Positions 19,700 to 33,755 of a stretch of 64,000 bases of DNA are shown here, piece after piece. Numbering within the stretch: position 1 is the first letter of the stretch; each line of letters starts with the position of its first letter. A program made the position numbers and the translations under genes. The notes below the pieces were generated by a model. The model made no database searches. It was not told the DNA's origin and was given only the letters and a program-made list of their open reading frames with translations. Source of the stretch: Metellina segmentata. Taxonomy: Eukaryota > Arthropoda > Arachnida > Araneae > Tetragnathidae. The DNA lies in contig OX375872.1 of NCBI GenBank assembly GCA_947359465.1, positions 138,093,432-138,157,431 on the forward strand, given 5' to 3'.

Positions 19700-22600
19700 C
19701 TGAAACAAAGGGCATCAACGTTATGAGATATTCCTTGAAATATCTTTCTTTATGAGAAGTAATCTACTAATTACACAAAATTTTCAGTAATAGGAGAGTT
19801 TGTGTATTGAATACTTGTAAAATCAAAGTGTTGGTAAGTTCTGAAAATTCTAATCTTAGTTTTAAAAAAATGTTATATTTAATTAAATCAGACAAAATTG
19901 GGTGTATATTCAATGATGAATCAGTAGCAAATTATAAGAATATATAGTATGTACGAAAGGTTTAAGTTTGGAGCCACTATAGTGTAAACCAAGATTTCAT
20001 TTCGCAAGTTTTCCAAATGTAGAAACATATAGATCTGGAATAGATTCCATATAGACATATAGATTCCAAATATATAGATCTGAAGTCGTGTTTATTGAAC
20101 ACAGCCATTAATAAATTATTTGTGTACCCAAATCGATATGGCATGACTTCATGTCGCAAGTAATTTCTACTTTAAAATTTAGTATGATGACCAAATATAT
20201 AACCTATAAGAAAGATTATATATTTTAAAAGTTTTAAGAGAAAATTATAAAAGTCTAATAAGGTCCTCATCATTATTTGGCACAAATATTATGTGTCTAA
20301 ATCTGGACCGATGTCGCAGTAGTCCATTGAATCCCAGAACCCTGGCATCCTCTACTAAAAAATTATATAATTTGCTCTAAATATTTGAATATGGTGAGAT
20401 CTAAATATTTGATGAGCACAACCATTGAGAAATTATTTGTGTACTCAAACAAATAGATATACAACTTTTTATTCTGATTGTAATTTTCTACTTTAAAATT
20501 TAGTAGGGTGACCAAATACTATAAAGAAGCTATTAAAACTATGACACTTAAAAAATTACAAAAATTTAATGAGATCCGCATCATTATTTGGCAAAAACAA
20601 TGTACTTCTAAATTTGAACTGATGATGTAGCAGTCCATTGAACCCCAGTAACCTGCATCCTCAAACAAAAATTCTAAGTAATAATTTGTAATGTAATTGT
20701 AATTTTTAGTTAACGTCGTACTAGAGCTACACAACGGGCTATTGACGACGGTCCGGGATCAGTCCCTTAAGGGAAAGATCCGAGGACAACACCTCGTAAT
20801 TTTGAGCCACAAAAATTCTAAGACTAGCTAAAATTAACTAACCTAAAATTAACCTAGCATTAACATTGTATTTCTAAGTTTAGGCCAGTCTTAGCGTCAT
20901 TTCAAGCCCAAAGCCTGGTCATCCTCTGCTACTACTGTCTACTTAAGTGATTTAAGTAAAATATTAGGGTTTTCTTGTTTCGGTTACATACAAAAGATCG
21001 TACCGGAATGATTCTGTTTTGAGAATCCACTGAGCACCAATTCGGCAGCGATGCAATTTTCGACAATGCGGACGCAGCAGTGATCCTCAGAGATTTATTC
21101 TTTGCTCTGAGATGTTTCAGAAGGGGAAGCGTGATTCCACAAGCCGCAAACTTTTCGCATCCTTTCTTGAAAGAGCAGCAGGACGCTACAGCTAGGCATA
21201 GTTGTTGAAGAAGCTTCTTGTCGTTCTGAAAATTAAATAAAAGAAATTATTTATGTTTATCAAGTGTTCAAGTTAGGACTCATGGGGACATCGGTACCAT
21301 GGCGTGGCGTAACTAAGGTGGGGTGGCAGAAGTACCGGCCCCGAGCGCCAATGCTTACAGGGGCGGCATGTCAAAAATATTTATTTCAATGTTGTGTGCT
21401 TCCTTTGAGAAAATGTTTCTTAATTTTAAGTGCAAATTTTGCCCTGTGAAGTATTTTCCAGTTATGTGCGTGTGAATGAATGTTTTCATACGCTCGACAT
21501 TTTGGAATACAACGCCTAAAAGTAAATTTCTCCTTTCCTTCAACTCGTTCAAACACCATTAATTACTCATAAACAAAGTAATAAAGTTGTTTTCTCACAA
21601 ACGTTTCAGAGGGCACGAAACAAGATGGGTGCATTTATGTCTTATTCTTATATCTTATCGTGCCAAGAGAAAAAATGTTGAAACTGTGTACTTTTTTTTA
21701 TAAATACAGAATTTAGTATGTATGGAATTGATTTATTTTGTAGTCTACTTCAAACAATCTAAAAGTAACACGTATTCCAAGGTATAACATGTGTTCCAAG
21801 GTACAACATGTATCCCAAGGTACAACATGCATCCTAAGGTAAAACAACATGCATTGCAAGGTATAACAGCATGTATCCCAAGGTACAACACCATGTTGAC
21901 CCTTGGAACATTTGCATAGATTAACAAAACAATTTAGTTAACAGTTAAATAGTTAGTGTTCAAGGTACAAATAAATAAAAAATGACAAATTCTTTCAAAA
22001 GTAATGAATGTAAATAGTTGATGGAAAAAACAAACTGCTGCCACATTATAGCCTCAGGAAAAATATTTGTTTAAAACCGTCAGAAGGTACGACACCTTCC
22101 CCTACACTATTCTGAATTGCGAAAATTATTTCCGCTTTCTTACCTTTAAGCTCCGTAGACATTGCTTTAACACATTTTTTACAACCTTCAACATTACAAA
22201 ATTGATTCGTCCTTTTCAGTTTCTGGTCTTGATTTTATAGCTTCACTTCCCGAAACTGACAATTAGTTTTTTAAACCTTTTAAAAGGAGTGTATGTTCAT
22301 GTAATAAATTCAGTTCAACCGCGTCTTTTGGTCAATGTGATAAGTAATGCATAAGAATTACATTTATCGGTAAATATTAATAATCACCAATAAAGCCTGG
22401 TGAATTTAATAACAATATGCTTCAAATTTTTATTATTTTTATTTATACGGTACATTTTATACTTATGCATAAATGAGTTCTTATACACATGTCTTATTAA
22501 ATGGTTAAAAGCAAATTATTTATTTTTACTGGAAGAGCTCCTGTGGCATTTGGAATTACAAAGCACTCCGAAAACGCACGGAAATTTAGTTCATAGTTGC

Positions 22601-25600
22601 AAATTATTTACAATCACATGGTTCATATGATAAATTCTTCTAAGTTACTCACTGTAAACTTTTTATTTGGTTATCTCTACTATTATAAAATGAAGTTCGT
22701 GTATTGTGTGTGTGTGTGTTCACCGTGTCCTGACGAATCTATGGCACTTACAATAATGAAATTTGGCAGACAGGTAGTCTGAATTTTTTGCAATTTTATA
22801 GTCTAGCCCGAATTTTAAAATTTAATCTAGAGCATTTTTAAATGAATTTAATAGTTTTTTTTTTCTCTTTTGGATATTCTTTTCGTCTCAATTGGAGGAA
22901 AATATCAGAATTTAGTTCTTTCTTCCATGACGTCACGTCACAATCATCACTATTTTTACGTCAGCCTTTGAAACCATACCATATTTTCACCTTCCGCTCT
23001 CAATTAAATGGGAATGCTTAGTCTTCAATCAAACGATTCCACAGCGAACATTTTGACTGGCATTGTTTTGTTCTTTTTTGTAAAATCGGGATCGTTAAAG
23101 ATAGATTGAAAATTTCAACGGATTTGAAATCTGCGGAAAATTTTCTTCCATATAGATGCCTTGATTTTCTTTTAATAAATAATTTTTCAATTAAATATTT
23201 GTATATTTTTGCTAGAGATCGTGACGTCACGCCGATTGGATATCTTCGATGGTTGATTTTTTTTAATAAATAATTTTTCAATTAAATATTTAAAGTTTTT
23301 GGTTTGGGAGGCAAACCACCACACGGGCAATGTGACCTTCACGAAAAGAAATGTCACTTCGCAAACCAAACACCACGAGCAATGTGACTCTCACGAGAAG
23401 AACTGTCGAAAACCAACACCACGGGCAACTCCGTTATGGCTGTTATCCAATAGGCTACGAACTCTTATTTGGTTTGCGAAGCTAACCAATAACCCCACAA
23501 AAGCAACTGGCACGGGCAATGCCGAGCTAGCCACGTAGTGTTTAGTTATTAATATAAACCGATTGATCACAAGAACCGTAACATAACACGTCGAAATCTC
23601 CAAGCCTTAAATAGCGCTTTGAAGTGGAGCCACAGGCGCGCGTGATGTGCGTCTGCGCTGAAATTCTAATCATTTGCATATCTCACCTCCGCTAATGCAT
23701 GTTGTAAATTTCATATTATTTGCATGCTTCCTTCAGGGTGTTGCATTTACGGTGGCCAGCAGTGTATAACAATTTCGCTACAGATAGAATTTTTAAATTT
23801 TATAATTATTTCTCGGAGGTTGATACATTTTTTAATGATTGGGATATAATAAGTAATCTTCAATGGTTTCTTTATATATTTTCTAATTGTATTTGTGTGT
23901 CCTTTTTGTATTTTTAGATTCATATTTTTGTACCCGTTTGTTGGATATTTTTCTGTCGAGAAACTTAAATTAAACTTATTATCCGAGAGTACTAGTGGAA
24001 TGCGCGGAAGAACTGGGGGAAGTAATTCACACGATATTTAATTCAACATATAGCACAGGTTGGGTACCAATGGATTGGAAGTTGGCCAACATAACTCCAA
24101 TTTTCAAAAAGGGAATACAAAGTGATCCGGGCAACTATAGACCAGTAAGTCTAACATCAGTAATTTGCAAAATATTTGAATCTCTGTTAAAAAAGCATAT
24201 AATGTTATACTTGGAGGAGGGGGGACAGTTATCAGAGAATCAGTATAGGTTTAGGAATGGCAGATCCTGCTCTGCAAACCTTTTGAAGTTCTACGAAAAA
24301 ATTACTGAGGAGCTGGATAATAAGAGCAGTGTGGATATCATGTACATAGATTTTCAAAAGGCTTTTGATAAAGTACCTCATGAGGCATTACTGTTTAAAT
24401 TGGAAAGGCTGGGGATTCAGGGAAAAACATTAATATGGATAAAGAATTGGTTATTGGGTAGAAAGCAGAGAGTGCAGGTAAAAGGAAATTATTCACAGTG
24501 GACAGAAGTTATAAGTGAGGTGCCTCATGGATCAGTTTTGGGACCAATTTTATTTATAATTTTCATAGATGATATAGGTCAGGGGATCAAGAATAGAATC
24601 AGTATATTTGCAGATGACTTAAAAATATGGGGGACAGTGGATACCAAGTTACAGATAGAAAATTTACAAGGGGATTTTGATAAGATATCCGAATGGGCTG
24701 TAAAATGGGGTATGTCATTTAATGTAGGGAAATGTCAAGTTCTACATATGGGTTACAGGAACAGTGGAGCCGAGTACAGGCTGCAGGGAGTAAAGGTAAA
24801 GGAGGGAGAAACAGTCAAGGATCTTGGGGTGATAATTCACAGGGATTTTAAAATGGGTCATCAATGTTCAGCTGCGGGTAAAAAGGCTAATAGGTTATTG
24901 GGGTATATTAAAAAGACTGTAACTTCAAGGGATAAGAATATAATCTTGCCGTTATATAAGGGTTTAGTATGACCACATCTAGAATATGCTGTAGAATTCT
25001 GGGCTCCATATATGAGAAAGGACATAGAATCAATTGAAAGGGTTCAGCACAGAGCTACAAAAATAGTAAAGGGGCTAGCAAATTTCGACTATAATGAACG
25101 TTTAAGTAAGCTAAACATGTATACACTGGAAAGAAGAAGAAGGAGGGGGATTTGATTCAGCTTTTCAAGTTTGTAAAACAAGGGGACACAGAGGGCTTAA
25201 ATTTCAATAGGGATAACAGAACAAGGGGCCATGGGTATACATTGAATAAGACACATTTTAATCGGGATTTAAGGAAAAACTACTACTTTAATAGGGTAAT
25301 AGACAGTTGGAACGCGTTGCCAGAAAATATAGTTAATTCAAAGGGATTGTACGAATTTAAGACACAATTGGATAGTCAGTGGAAATTTTAGAATTCATAA
25401 ACAAAGGACCAGCCTTGTTGGGCTTGAGCCTGTAGCTGGTCGTCAATATTTGTATTTGTATAATAAACATCGAATTAAATTTATGAAAAGTTTACTAAAA
25501 GTAATAACCCTTGTGGGTTAATTTAAATTATTACTAACTGTTAAAGTTAATCGTTAGCGTCAATTTCTAGCAGTTAATAAAAGTTAAAATTTTTACCTAC

Positions 25601-28600
25601 TGTTATTATTAGTAATTAGTTATTAACGATAAAGTAAGAATGAACAGTTAATAAGCGTGACTACAAAAGTAATATCAACTAAATCTGTTATTACAATATA
25701 ACGGTTTTTTGCCATTTTGCCCATCTCCACCACTTTGTGTTGGGACGGAAATTTATAACTAGAACTACTAGGATTTTGATGTTTTTTTGTATTACTCAAG
25801 CTTTATTCGAGTGAATAGATATGTGTTTTAGGAAATAAAACTATGTTAATTTAAACATTTTGTTATGGCATTTTTCATGAATGTTCTGTATTTTAGTTGT
25901 ACTTACTCGATTTCATCAGCCTTTAGGTGGGAAGAAACGTTGAATTATGCGAGTGCAGAGAAGACGTTTTTGTCTTCAATAAGATATTTCTATATAGTAC
26001 CTCTTTTGCAATAAGAATCTACTCATATAACAATTATGTAATTATTATTACTGTTTTTACAGTCTCATAAGATGAAAAACAACGTTGATTATACGAGAAC
26101 AGAGCAGGCGTTTTTCTATTTTATAATGGAAATCTACTTATGTAACCAAATTCTGTACTTTAATTGTACTTACTGTTTTCATCAGTCTCATATAATGGGA
26201 AGCAACGTTGAAATTTCAGAAAGCGGAAAGGGCGTATTTGTCTTTAGCAAGATTTTTCTATTTACCTCATTTATAATAGGAACCTGCTTAAATATAATAT
26301 TCTACATTTTAACTGCACTTACTGTTTTCATCAGTCTCATATGTTGGGAAGCAACGTTAAATTATACGATAGCAGAACTGGGGTTGTCTTTTGCAATATT
26401 TTTCTATTTTATAATGGGAATCTACTTATATAACAATTTTGTATTTTAATTGTACTTACTGTTTTCATCAGTCTCATAAGATGGGAAGCAACGTTGAATT
26501 CAACGAGAGCAGAAAGGGCGTTCTTGTCTTTAGCAAGATTGTGAATCAGAGTACAAGCTGGAGTGAGCAACTCTTTGCGTTTGGAAATTAGTAAATCGAT
26601 TATGCACTCAATTCCATCGAGAGAGTTTTCCATCTGTAGGTTTGCATTCTGTTATGGAAAATCGAAATTTGATGAGATGCACATCAAAATCAAGAACTGC
26701 GAACTTATGACTAAGGAATTGGTAAGAAAATAAAAACGTCATTGGTCATACCTTCATGTTCTTCAAGATTATACACAACGCCGATGCAGCGCTCGATTGG
26801 ACTTGAAAATTGGAGTTCTTCAAACAGGACCAAATCAGTTGGACAGCATCCAATTGCAGATATTGACTGAAAGATGGGAAAGATTTATGAAGTATAAGTG
26901 CTTCGTAAGAAAATAATACTAATATTCTATCTACTTAAATACGAAAATATGCTTTGTGAAGATAATCAATTAATTTGTGAAGATAATCAATTCAGAAGCT
27001 TCAAAATAACTTCTAGAAATTATGATTAATGTCAAAATGTATGAAGTGATAAATTCCATAAATTTTTCATCATTCAGATGATATCTAGTTTTGCTTTGTT
27101 ACAAATCAAATGTTCATGATCAAAGGCTGGTGTAGACGAATCCTCCGAAAGTGTTGGTTTTTATTTACAAAATATTTCTAATAATAAAATTAAATGGATG
27201 AAATATCTTCTGATATTCTTCAAATAAAGTATAGTTAAATTTTTTTTAAAGTTATTTTAGAAATAATATCCATTACACAATATGAAAGCAATATCAATAA
27301 ACACTGTTTCTTCAGCTCTGTCTTAATCATCTTAATTATTCACATACCTTCTCGGCAACGGTCCGGGATCAAACCATAAGGGTAAGAATCGAGGACAACA
27401 CCACGTAACTTTGAAGCATGATCAGATGATGAGGTCACACCTAAGCTGGCACCCCCACTCTCCAAACGTCCACACCACCCCAACGTGAGGATATATGAGA
27501 CCACGCCAGATTTAACATGCACCAGCCCCCTTTATGCACGAGCATGAATCGTTAGGATGCAATGAAGCATGAAACTCTACAGTGGTGCGTGTGCTCATCA
27601 TTTTGCACAGTTGTGTTTTTGGAATGGTTTTAGAGTTGCCAATGTTGTAAAAACACATTAAGTATTAAACCGGTCAAATAACCCTTCAAGGTAAAAATGG
27701 GTATTCTTCATACGTGTGTTGGATGTAGGGAGAGATGAAGAGAAATACGTGCTTCTAAATTAATTTATAAAAAATTCTGGAAAGTCTTAAAGTCAATTGA
27801 GGGAAAGCGCTAAAACTTTTAGTTATTTTAGTCAACATTTTTAAAAGGGTCACGAGCAGCTTGGTCAATTTAGTGTTAGTTGAATAGATTAATTAAGTTG
27901 AGTGGAATGCTAAACCTCTTCGTGGACGATCCCTTCATTCGTACAATAGGAGCTCCTATAAGTCTATTTTTGTTGGGGGTCAATCGTACTGAGAACCTAG
28001 AAAAGACGGTAAATTTTAAATGTGTAACAATGCGAATTGCCTTAACTTGAAACTCGGTTCGTAGGGTTGATATTATTATAAATGACATTTTTCCAAACAT
28101 AAAATATGACGATTTGCCAATTCTACGTTAAACGATTTTTTAGAGTGCATGCACGTAAGAAGTATGGATAGATATTTTTTCAATTCTAATATAATTTCAG
28201 CGTAAGTTAAAAGAAGAATGAGATGCATTTTTTGTTCAAGAAATTAGTCTGAGACAAATTTTTTATTGATTCTGCATTTATTTCTATAGCAATATATTTT
28301 TTAATGAAAATTTTTCATTATTTTGTTAATATTTAAGATGAAGTGAAGACTGTATTGTGATAGTTTATGCGAGTTGTATTGGAAAAGTATACATGTAAAG
28401 ATAGCGAAAATTATTTTTCAAATCATGAAATTGACAAATTTAACTACAAAATAAAAATGAATAGAATACATATTAGCTAATAATAACGACTGCTAACACT
28501 AATATTTCAGAATCTTCTGATCCTTTAGCCAATGCTTCATTAAGGTTAATAATCAAAGGAATATAAGTGGTTTGCAGAAAGTTCACCATAATTTCAATTC

Positions 28601-31600
28601 CACCGGTCTTTTTTATCATTTCTCGCAGACCAAAATTCTTCATACACATTCCAATTGCTCCAACAATGTATGCTTTTACCTTAAGAAAAAGGAATTTCAG
28701 TAGTCACATGGAAGAACATAGAGTAATAAGGTAAGTAAAAATAAAGTAGATAAAAATCATGTGCTCACAAATCAAAACACTTTTTCTTGAAAAATATAAA
28801 TTATAGCCATCACATATGGATTAAATATTATTAATCTAAATGCTTATTGCAGTCGATGAAGCGTTTCTTCTTTCTTCTAAAATATGCTTAAAATTTAGTT
28901 AAATGTTGCTTTAAAATTTAAACTAACTTAAGACTTCATTGAACAATCAATTAAGATTATAGACGAAGGCTTGAAAACTAAAAATGACTGATAAGGTATA
29001 GGACCTGGGATTATGTATATTTCTGTCCAACAAGAAAAGTTACCCTGCCAATACTGCCACCATTTATATCCTTTCCTGTTCCTTTATTGTAAAACAAACT
29101 AAGAATAAATTCAAAATTTTGCTGGAGCATAATTCAAAAGAAAAGACTACTTAACTGCGGAAAACATGCCGATGACATGTACGCAAAATTACCATCAAAT
29201 CAAACACATAATTAAACATTTTTGATTATTGGAAAAAATAATTATATATTAAATGTGGGTTGTTACAAACGATCCGTGCTTTTTCAAAACACTATATTTC
29301 GCAAAGCACTGCTAATAAAATAATGAGTTCTAAATGAAAATAACTAAAAATTGTCCAAGTTATTTATATAGTCACAACGTGTATAGATATGTGTTTCTCT
29401 CGTTACACGACACACGTCCAGGAAGTCAAGTTCCAACAGATAAATCATTTGTAATAACCCTGCGTGGAAGACATTTTTTATCAAGTAAAATATAGATGGC
29501 ATGGGTGTTTCTGCGGAGTTACGTGTTTCCTGTACGTATTCTGGACGTGATATCAGATGGCTTATTTTCCGAATACGATTTCAGCACTTCGCCTCTAGAT
29601 TAAATTTCAAATTTATGTATCAGGGGTGGCAATAGCGCTGCTCTAGCAGACGAGTGGTGTGGCTCTTATGCAAATAAAATGTATATATGAAATATGGTAA
29701 ACTAAAACTGATCACTAAGAAAAACAAAATGTTTTTTTTTTGTTGTTGAGGGGGAAATGAAGAAAAAAAACCCTTTCAACATCAGAGTTGCTCTTTTCTT
29801 TACACTCATTGAAGGAAGCAAAAGAAATTACAAAACAACAATTGCTTACGTTTGTGAGCTTTGTTACGTACTTGACTTGTGCGAAGTACGTTGTCAAGCC
29901 AGTGCTCAGTCGCCGAAGCGATATTGTGATATTTTCACACATTTCTTATGCTGAATCTTTTGCTTTGAGTTAAAGTTGTCTCAAATAAGATAGCAACGCA
30001 GTTTTGTGTTTCAGCTATGAATGAGGTGACCGGGGGAAAAGAGGAAATGTGGGTACATTTAAAAAAATAGAACTAATTTTCAGTTTCTCATTGTTTGTTT
30101 TTTTACTATAGATAAATAAATGGCTCTTTCAAATATTCCTTCCTGAAATGTGGCTTCCAAAGGTCATGTAGCTGGCCACCCCTGTTATATATGATAGTTG
30201 ATTAGTCAACACCGATTAATTTAACGACGGATGTTGCCAAAACTGCGATAATCTACACTTTAAAGTAACCCCGATATGTACTAAGCAAGAGCATTTGGAT
30301 ATCGGATTTTTTCAAGTCTTCTGGTTTGTATACACTAAATTTCAAAATAAACTTTTTCTCATATATCTATTAAGATATTTGGGATACCAATTAGAGTTTA
30401 AGCCTTGAATTGATATAAAAACATCGAATAACGATCTGTAAAATGTATTTAGGTGAAAACAGCCAAAATTGCAGGCTCTTATGGTGCCTATATGACCACG
30501 AATTAAAATTTTGGATCAAGTGAATCACAGATAAAAAATTTTGATTAGGAATTTTTTTCTTAAAATGTGGGTAGATATACCAATTAAGATGAACGACTTT
30601 GACGAGGAGAAAAATTTGTTCTACACAAGTATAAGGGGTTATATATACCTATAAAGTTATTTAAGTTACACATGGAGAGTTTGTATCGTGACATATCAAA
30701 ACACCGAATAACAATCTAGTAAATGGATCTTGATGAAAAGCCAAAAAAAAAAAAAAAATACTGATTCATGTCCACAAATGAAAATTGCGATCAGGTCAAT
30801 CACATGGATGAAAAATAACTGCCACCTGCTACTTAACGATAAAAGAAACATATATTTTTATTAGTATATGAAATAATAGAAAAAGTATGTCTTTGTTCCA
30901 CCTGCACTGGCTGAGTCTCTATCAGCTGCGTGAAGATTGGCATCACATTTAATGCTTCGAATTGTTGGATGCAAATCCTTGTCCTCGAGCATTTCCATAT
31001 TATTCCAGATATTGAGGTCATTAGGGCCTCGTTTTCGTTATTGTTGCACAGCATTTGGAAAACTTCCGTCACGAATTCCTGCTTGCAGAAGCATTTAAAT
31101 GTTCCCTGGTCATCGGCACACTAAAGAGATATGGAGGAGAGAAAAATAACTTATGTTGTGAGGACATACATACAATAACAATGCGTAAAATTGATTACTC
31201 GCGTTCTTGAGATCATAGAGAGAAAATATAAAAGTAGAATGAGATAGCAATGGTAACCCTTTCACGTGCCCAGAATCATATGACCAAAACTAGTAGTAAC
31301 GTGACCTTTAGACTATTTTAGTCTGCCAGGTGGAAACAAGCATTTGTTTATCTGATTGGACCATGGGACGGGAGTAGACGCTCATCCATTGATTCATCAT
31401 CTGATCGATTCGCATAATAGTAAGTAGACTTTGGTGATTCAACACCTTTTATCGCCACTTTATAGAAAATCACATATCCACCCTATCATACGATGTTATA
31501 TCACTAAACGAGGCGATATACAATAGATGCCAAATCGGTCAATCAAGTCAATTATTCACGAGGCCGTCACGTGTGACTACTAGTCATGTTAAGTCACTAC

Positions 31601-33716
31601 TTGTTAATCCCACTTTTTGAAGCTCCTCTCAATAGCAATGCTCAGTCTTCTTATGTTTCACGTATATGGATAGACCCAGCTAAGAGAAATAGAAAGTTAA
31701 AATCTATATAAATGAGAGAGAGAGAATGGAATGTTTGTTTGTATACAGGACCCGATTTAGAAAATTTGGTATAGCAGGTACAACGCGCAGGAAGGGCCCC
31801 CCCCCCCATGTTATTTGTTCATCACAAAAACTAATTTATAACAATAATTGGAACTTACGTATTTGACTGTTGACCGTTTCACAGATGTCACCAAAAAGTT
31901 TGAGAAAATCGTGACATCACTTATAACTCTTGGCAAAACAAAATAAAGCAGATGAAAATTAAAAACATAATAGTTAAATAATTAATGTAATTACAAGAAT
32001 ATGATAGTGGGGGAAACGGTCGACGGACATTTACGTAAATACCCAATAATTTATGTAACTACTTAAAAACTTTTTTAAATTTTTAAATACTTTTGAAACT
32101 TAGGGGCCCTCTAAATTATGGGGGCCCTAGGCCCGTGCCTCACGGGCCTTATGGTAAATCAGGGCCTGTTTGTATATACGCTGAATATTTTCGACCCATT
32201 TCGAAGTTTTCTATCCGTTTTGGGCCCTTCTTATGCAATATCCGTCTCTTGCGCGTTTGGTGCCTGTCTGTGTGTGTGGACCCATGCCATGTCCAAACGG
32301 TTTAAGATATTTTCATGAAACTTTGCATACTGTGAAGACTTATATTCATTTAGTGATTGAACGTGGTTATGATAGTATGTCTGTCCGTCTTCCAGTACTA
32401 TTTTGGATTTTTTTAATTGTGTGTTTGTAAAGGTATCACATAAATTTTATTTCATATATTTGAGTACAATGCTCTACATTTTATGCATCATATTCTAGTT
32501 TAGTAAAAGCAATATTAAAATTTTATTTGCTTACATATTTAGATAAGTTTAATGCTAAAACATGTCAAATCGATTTATCACTTTTTAAAAGTGGTTATAG
32601 GTTACCTTTGTAGTTCTGTACTGAAAAGATATTCAATTTTTAAAAACAAATTATTTTATTATTAGACCACAATATATAATTTTCAAGAAAAAATGCATTC
32701 AATCTAAAAAAAAACTTAGTGATGAATATCATATCAAATTAATTTGTCATTCTTCCTTAAAAGTTGGCGAAATTCAACAGTGTCGCATGCCTGTTACAAG
32801 AGTGCCACAAGTTTAAAAAAATTGTTTTGCTGACTATGCGTGCGAGAGCACTCGCCGTAGATTCGTCATTTTTTATAAATTCCATTTCCTATCACATCAC
32901 ACGTATTACCACACAACGTATCTCTCCATATTAAAAAAAGTTACCGCCGCCGAAGCTGTCGCAGGATTGAAAACTGGGTTGTTTAGCTCGATTCTTAGAC
33001 AGTTTCTCGAGAAAGTATGGATCAGAAAATTACGAAATTAACATGGTTTGTTCTTCCGAGTGTTCCCTGGACAATTTTTAAGATTTTTTTCCTATGTAGA
33101 TATTAGTTTAAGGTTTATTATGTGTCAAAATTGAAACAACGAAATTTCTAACGCGAGTGAGCAAAAGACGTACAAATTTTCAGTCTTCAGTCGTGATTTT
33201 TTTAGAGTACCTTTAAACGTAAATTTTTGCAACTTGTAGAGTTTTTTTTTAAATTTCAATTTGATTCCTGATAATATTTTTTTGAAATTCGGAAATAATC
33301 GGAAAATTTTCATTACTTTTTTGTTAAAACTGTCATATCTATATCTTATTACCATTAATTTTTAAATTTGAAAACATCGCAGTATACCTTAGAATGTACT
33401 CTTTCGTACGGTATAATTATTTTTGTAATTGGTTAATAAATAAATTCGACGCGATCAAAAGCTGGTCATACAAATTTCGTACTTTTTAGATCGGGGAACG
33501 ATAGCGTTCATTCTTATTCACGGAAATTAAGGTTACATTTTCTGACTTACGGGTTTGCCAGATGCCCTTGAAACTCGCTGTGACGCATGCTCATTTTTCT
33601 ATCGATTCTCAGACGGTTTGCTGATTAAGTACAGATCAGAATGTTACGAGATTAACATGGTTTATTCAAAATTGTACAGGAAGTAAAATGTATTAGTTTA
33701 GGGTGCATTAAGTGCT

Positions 33717-33755
<39 letters not shown>

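Noticed and set aside
26072..26449. 125-codon plus ORF
   Set aside because: Antisense translation of the tandem exon 9 junction copies.
29757..29954. 65-codon ORF inside a hAT MITE
   Set aside because: No transposase motif; length expected by chance.
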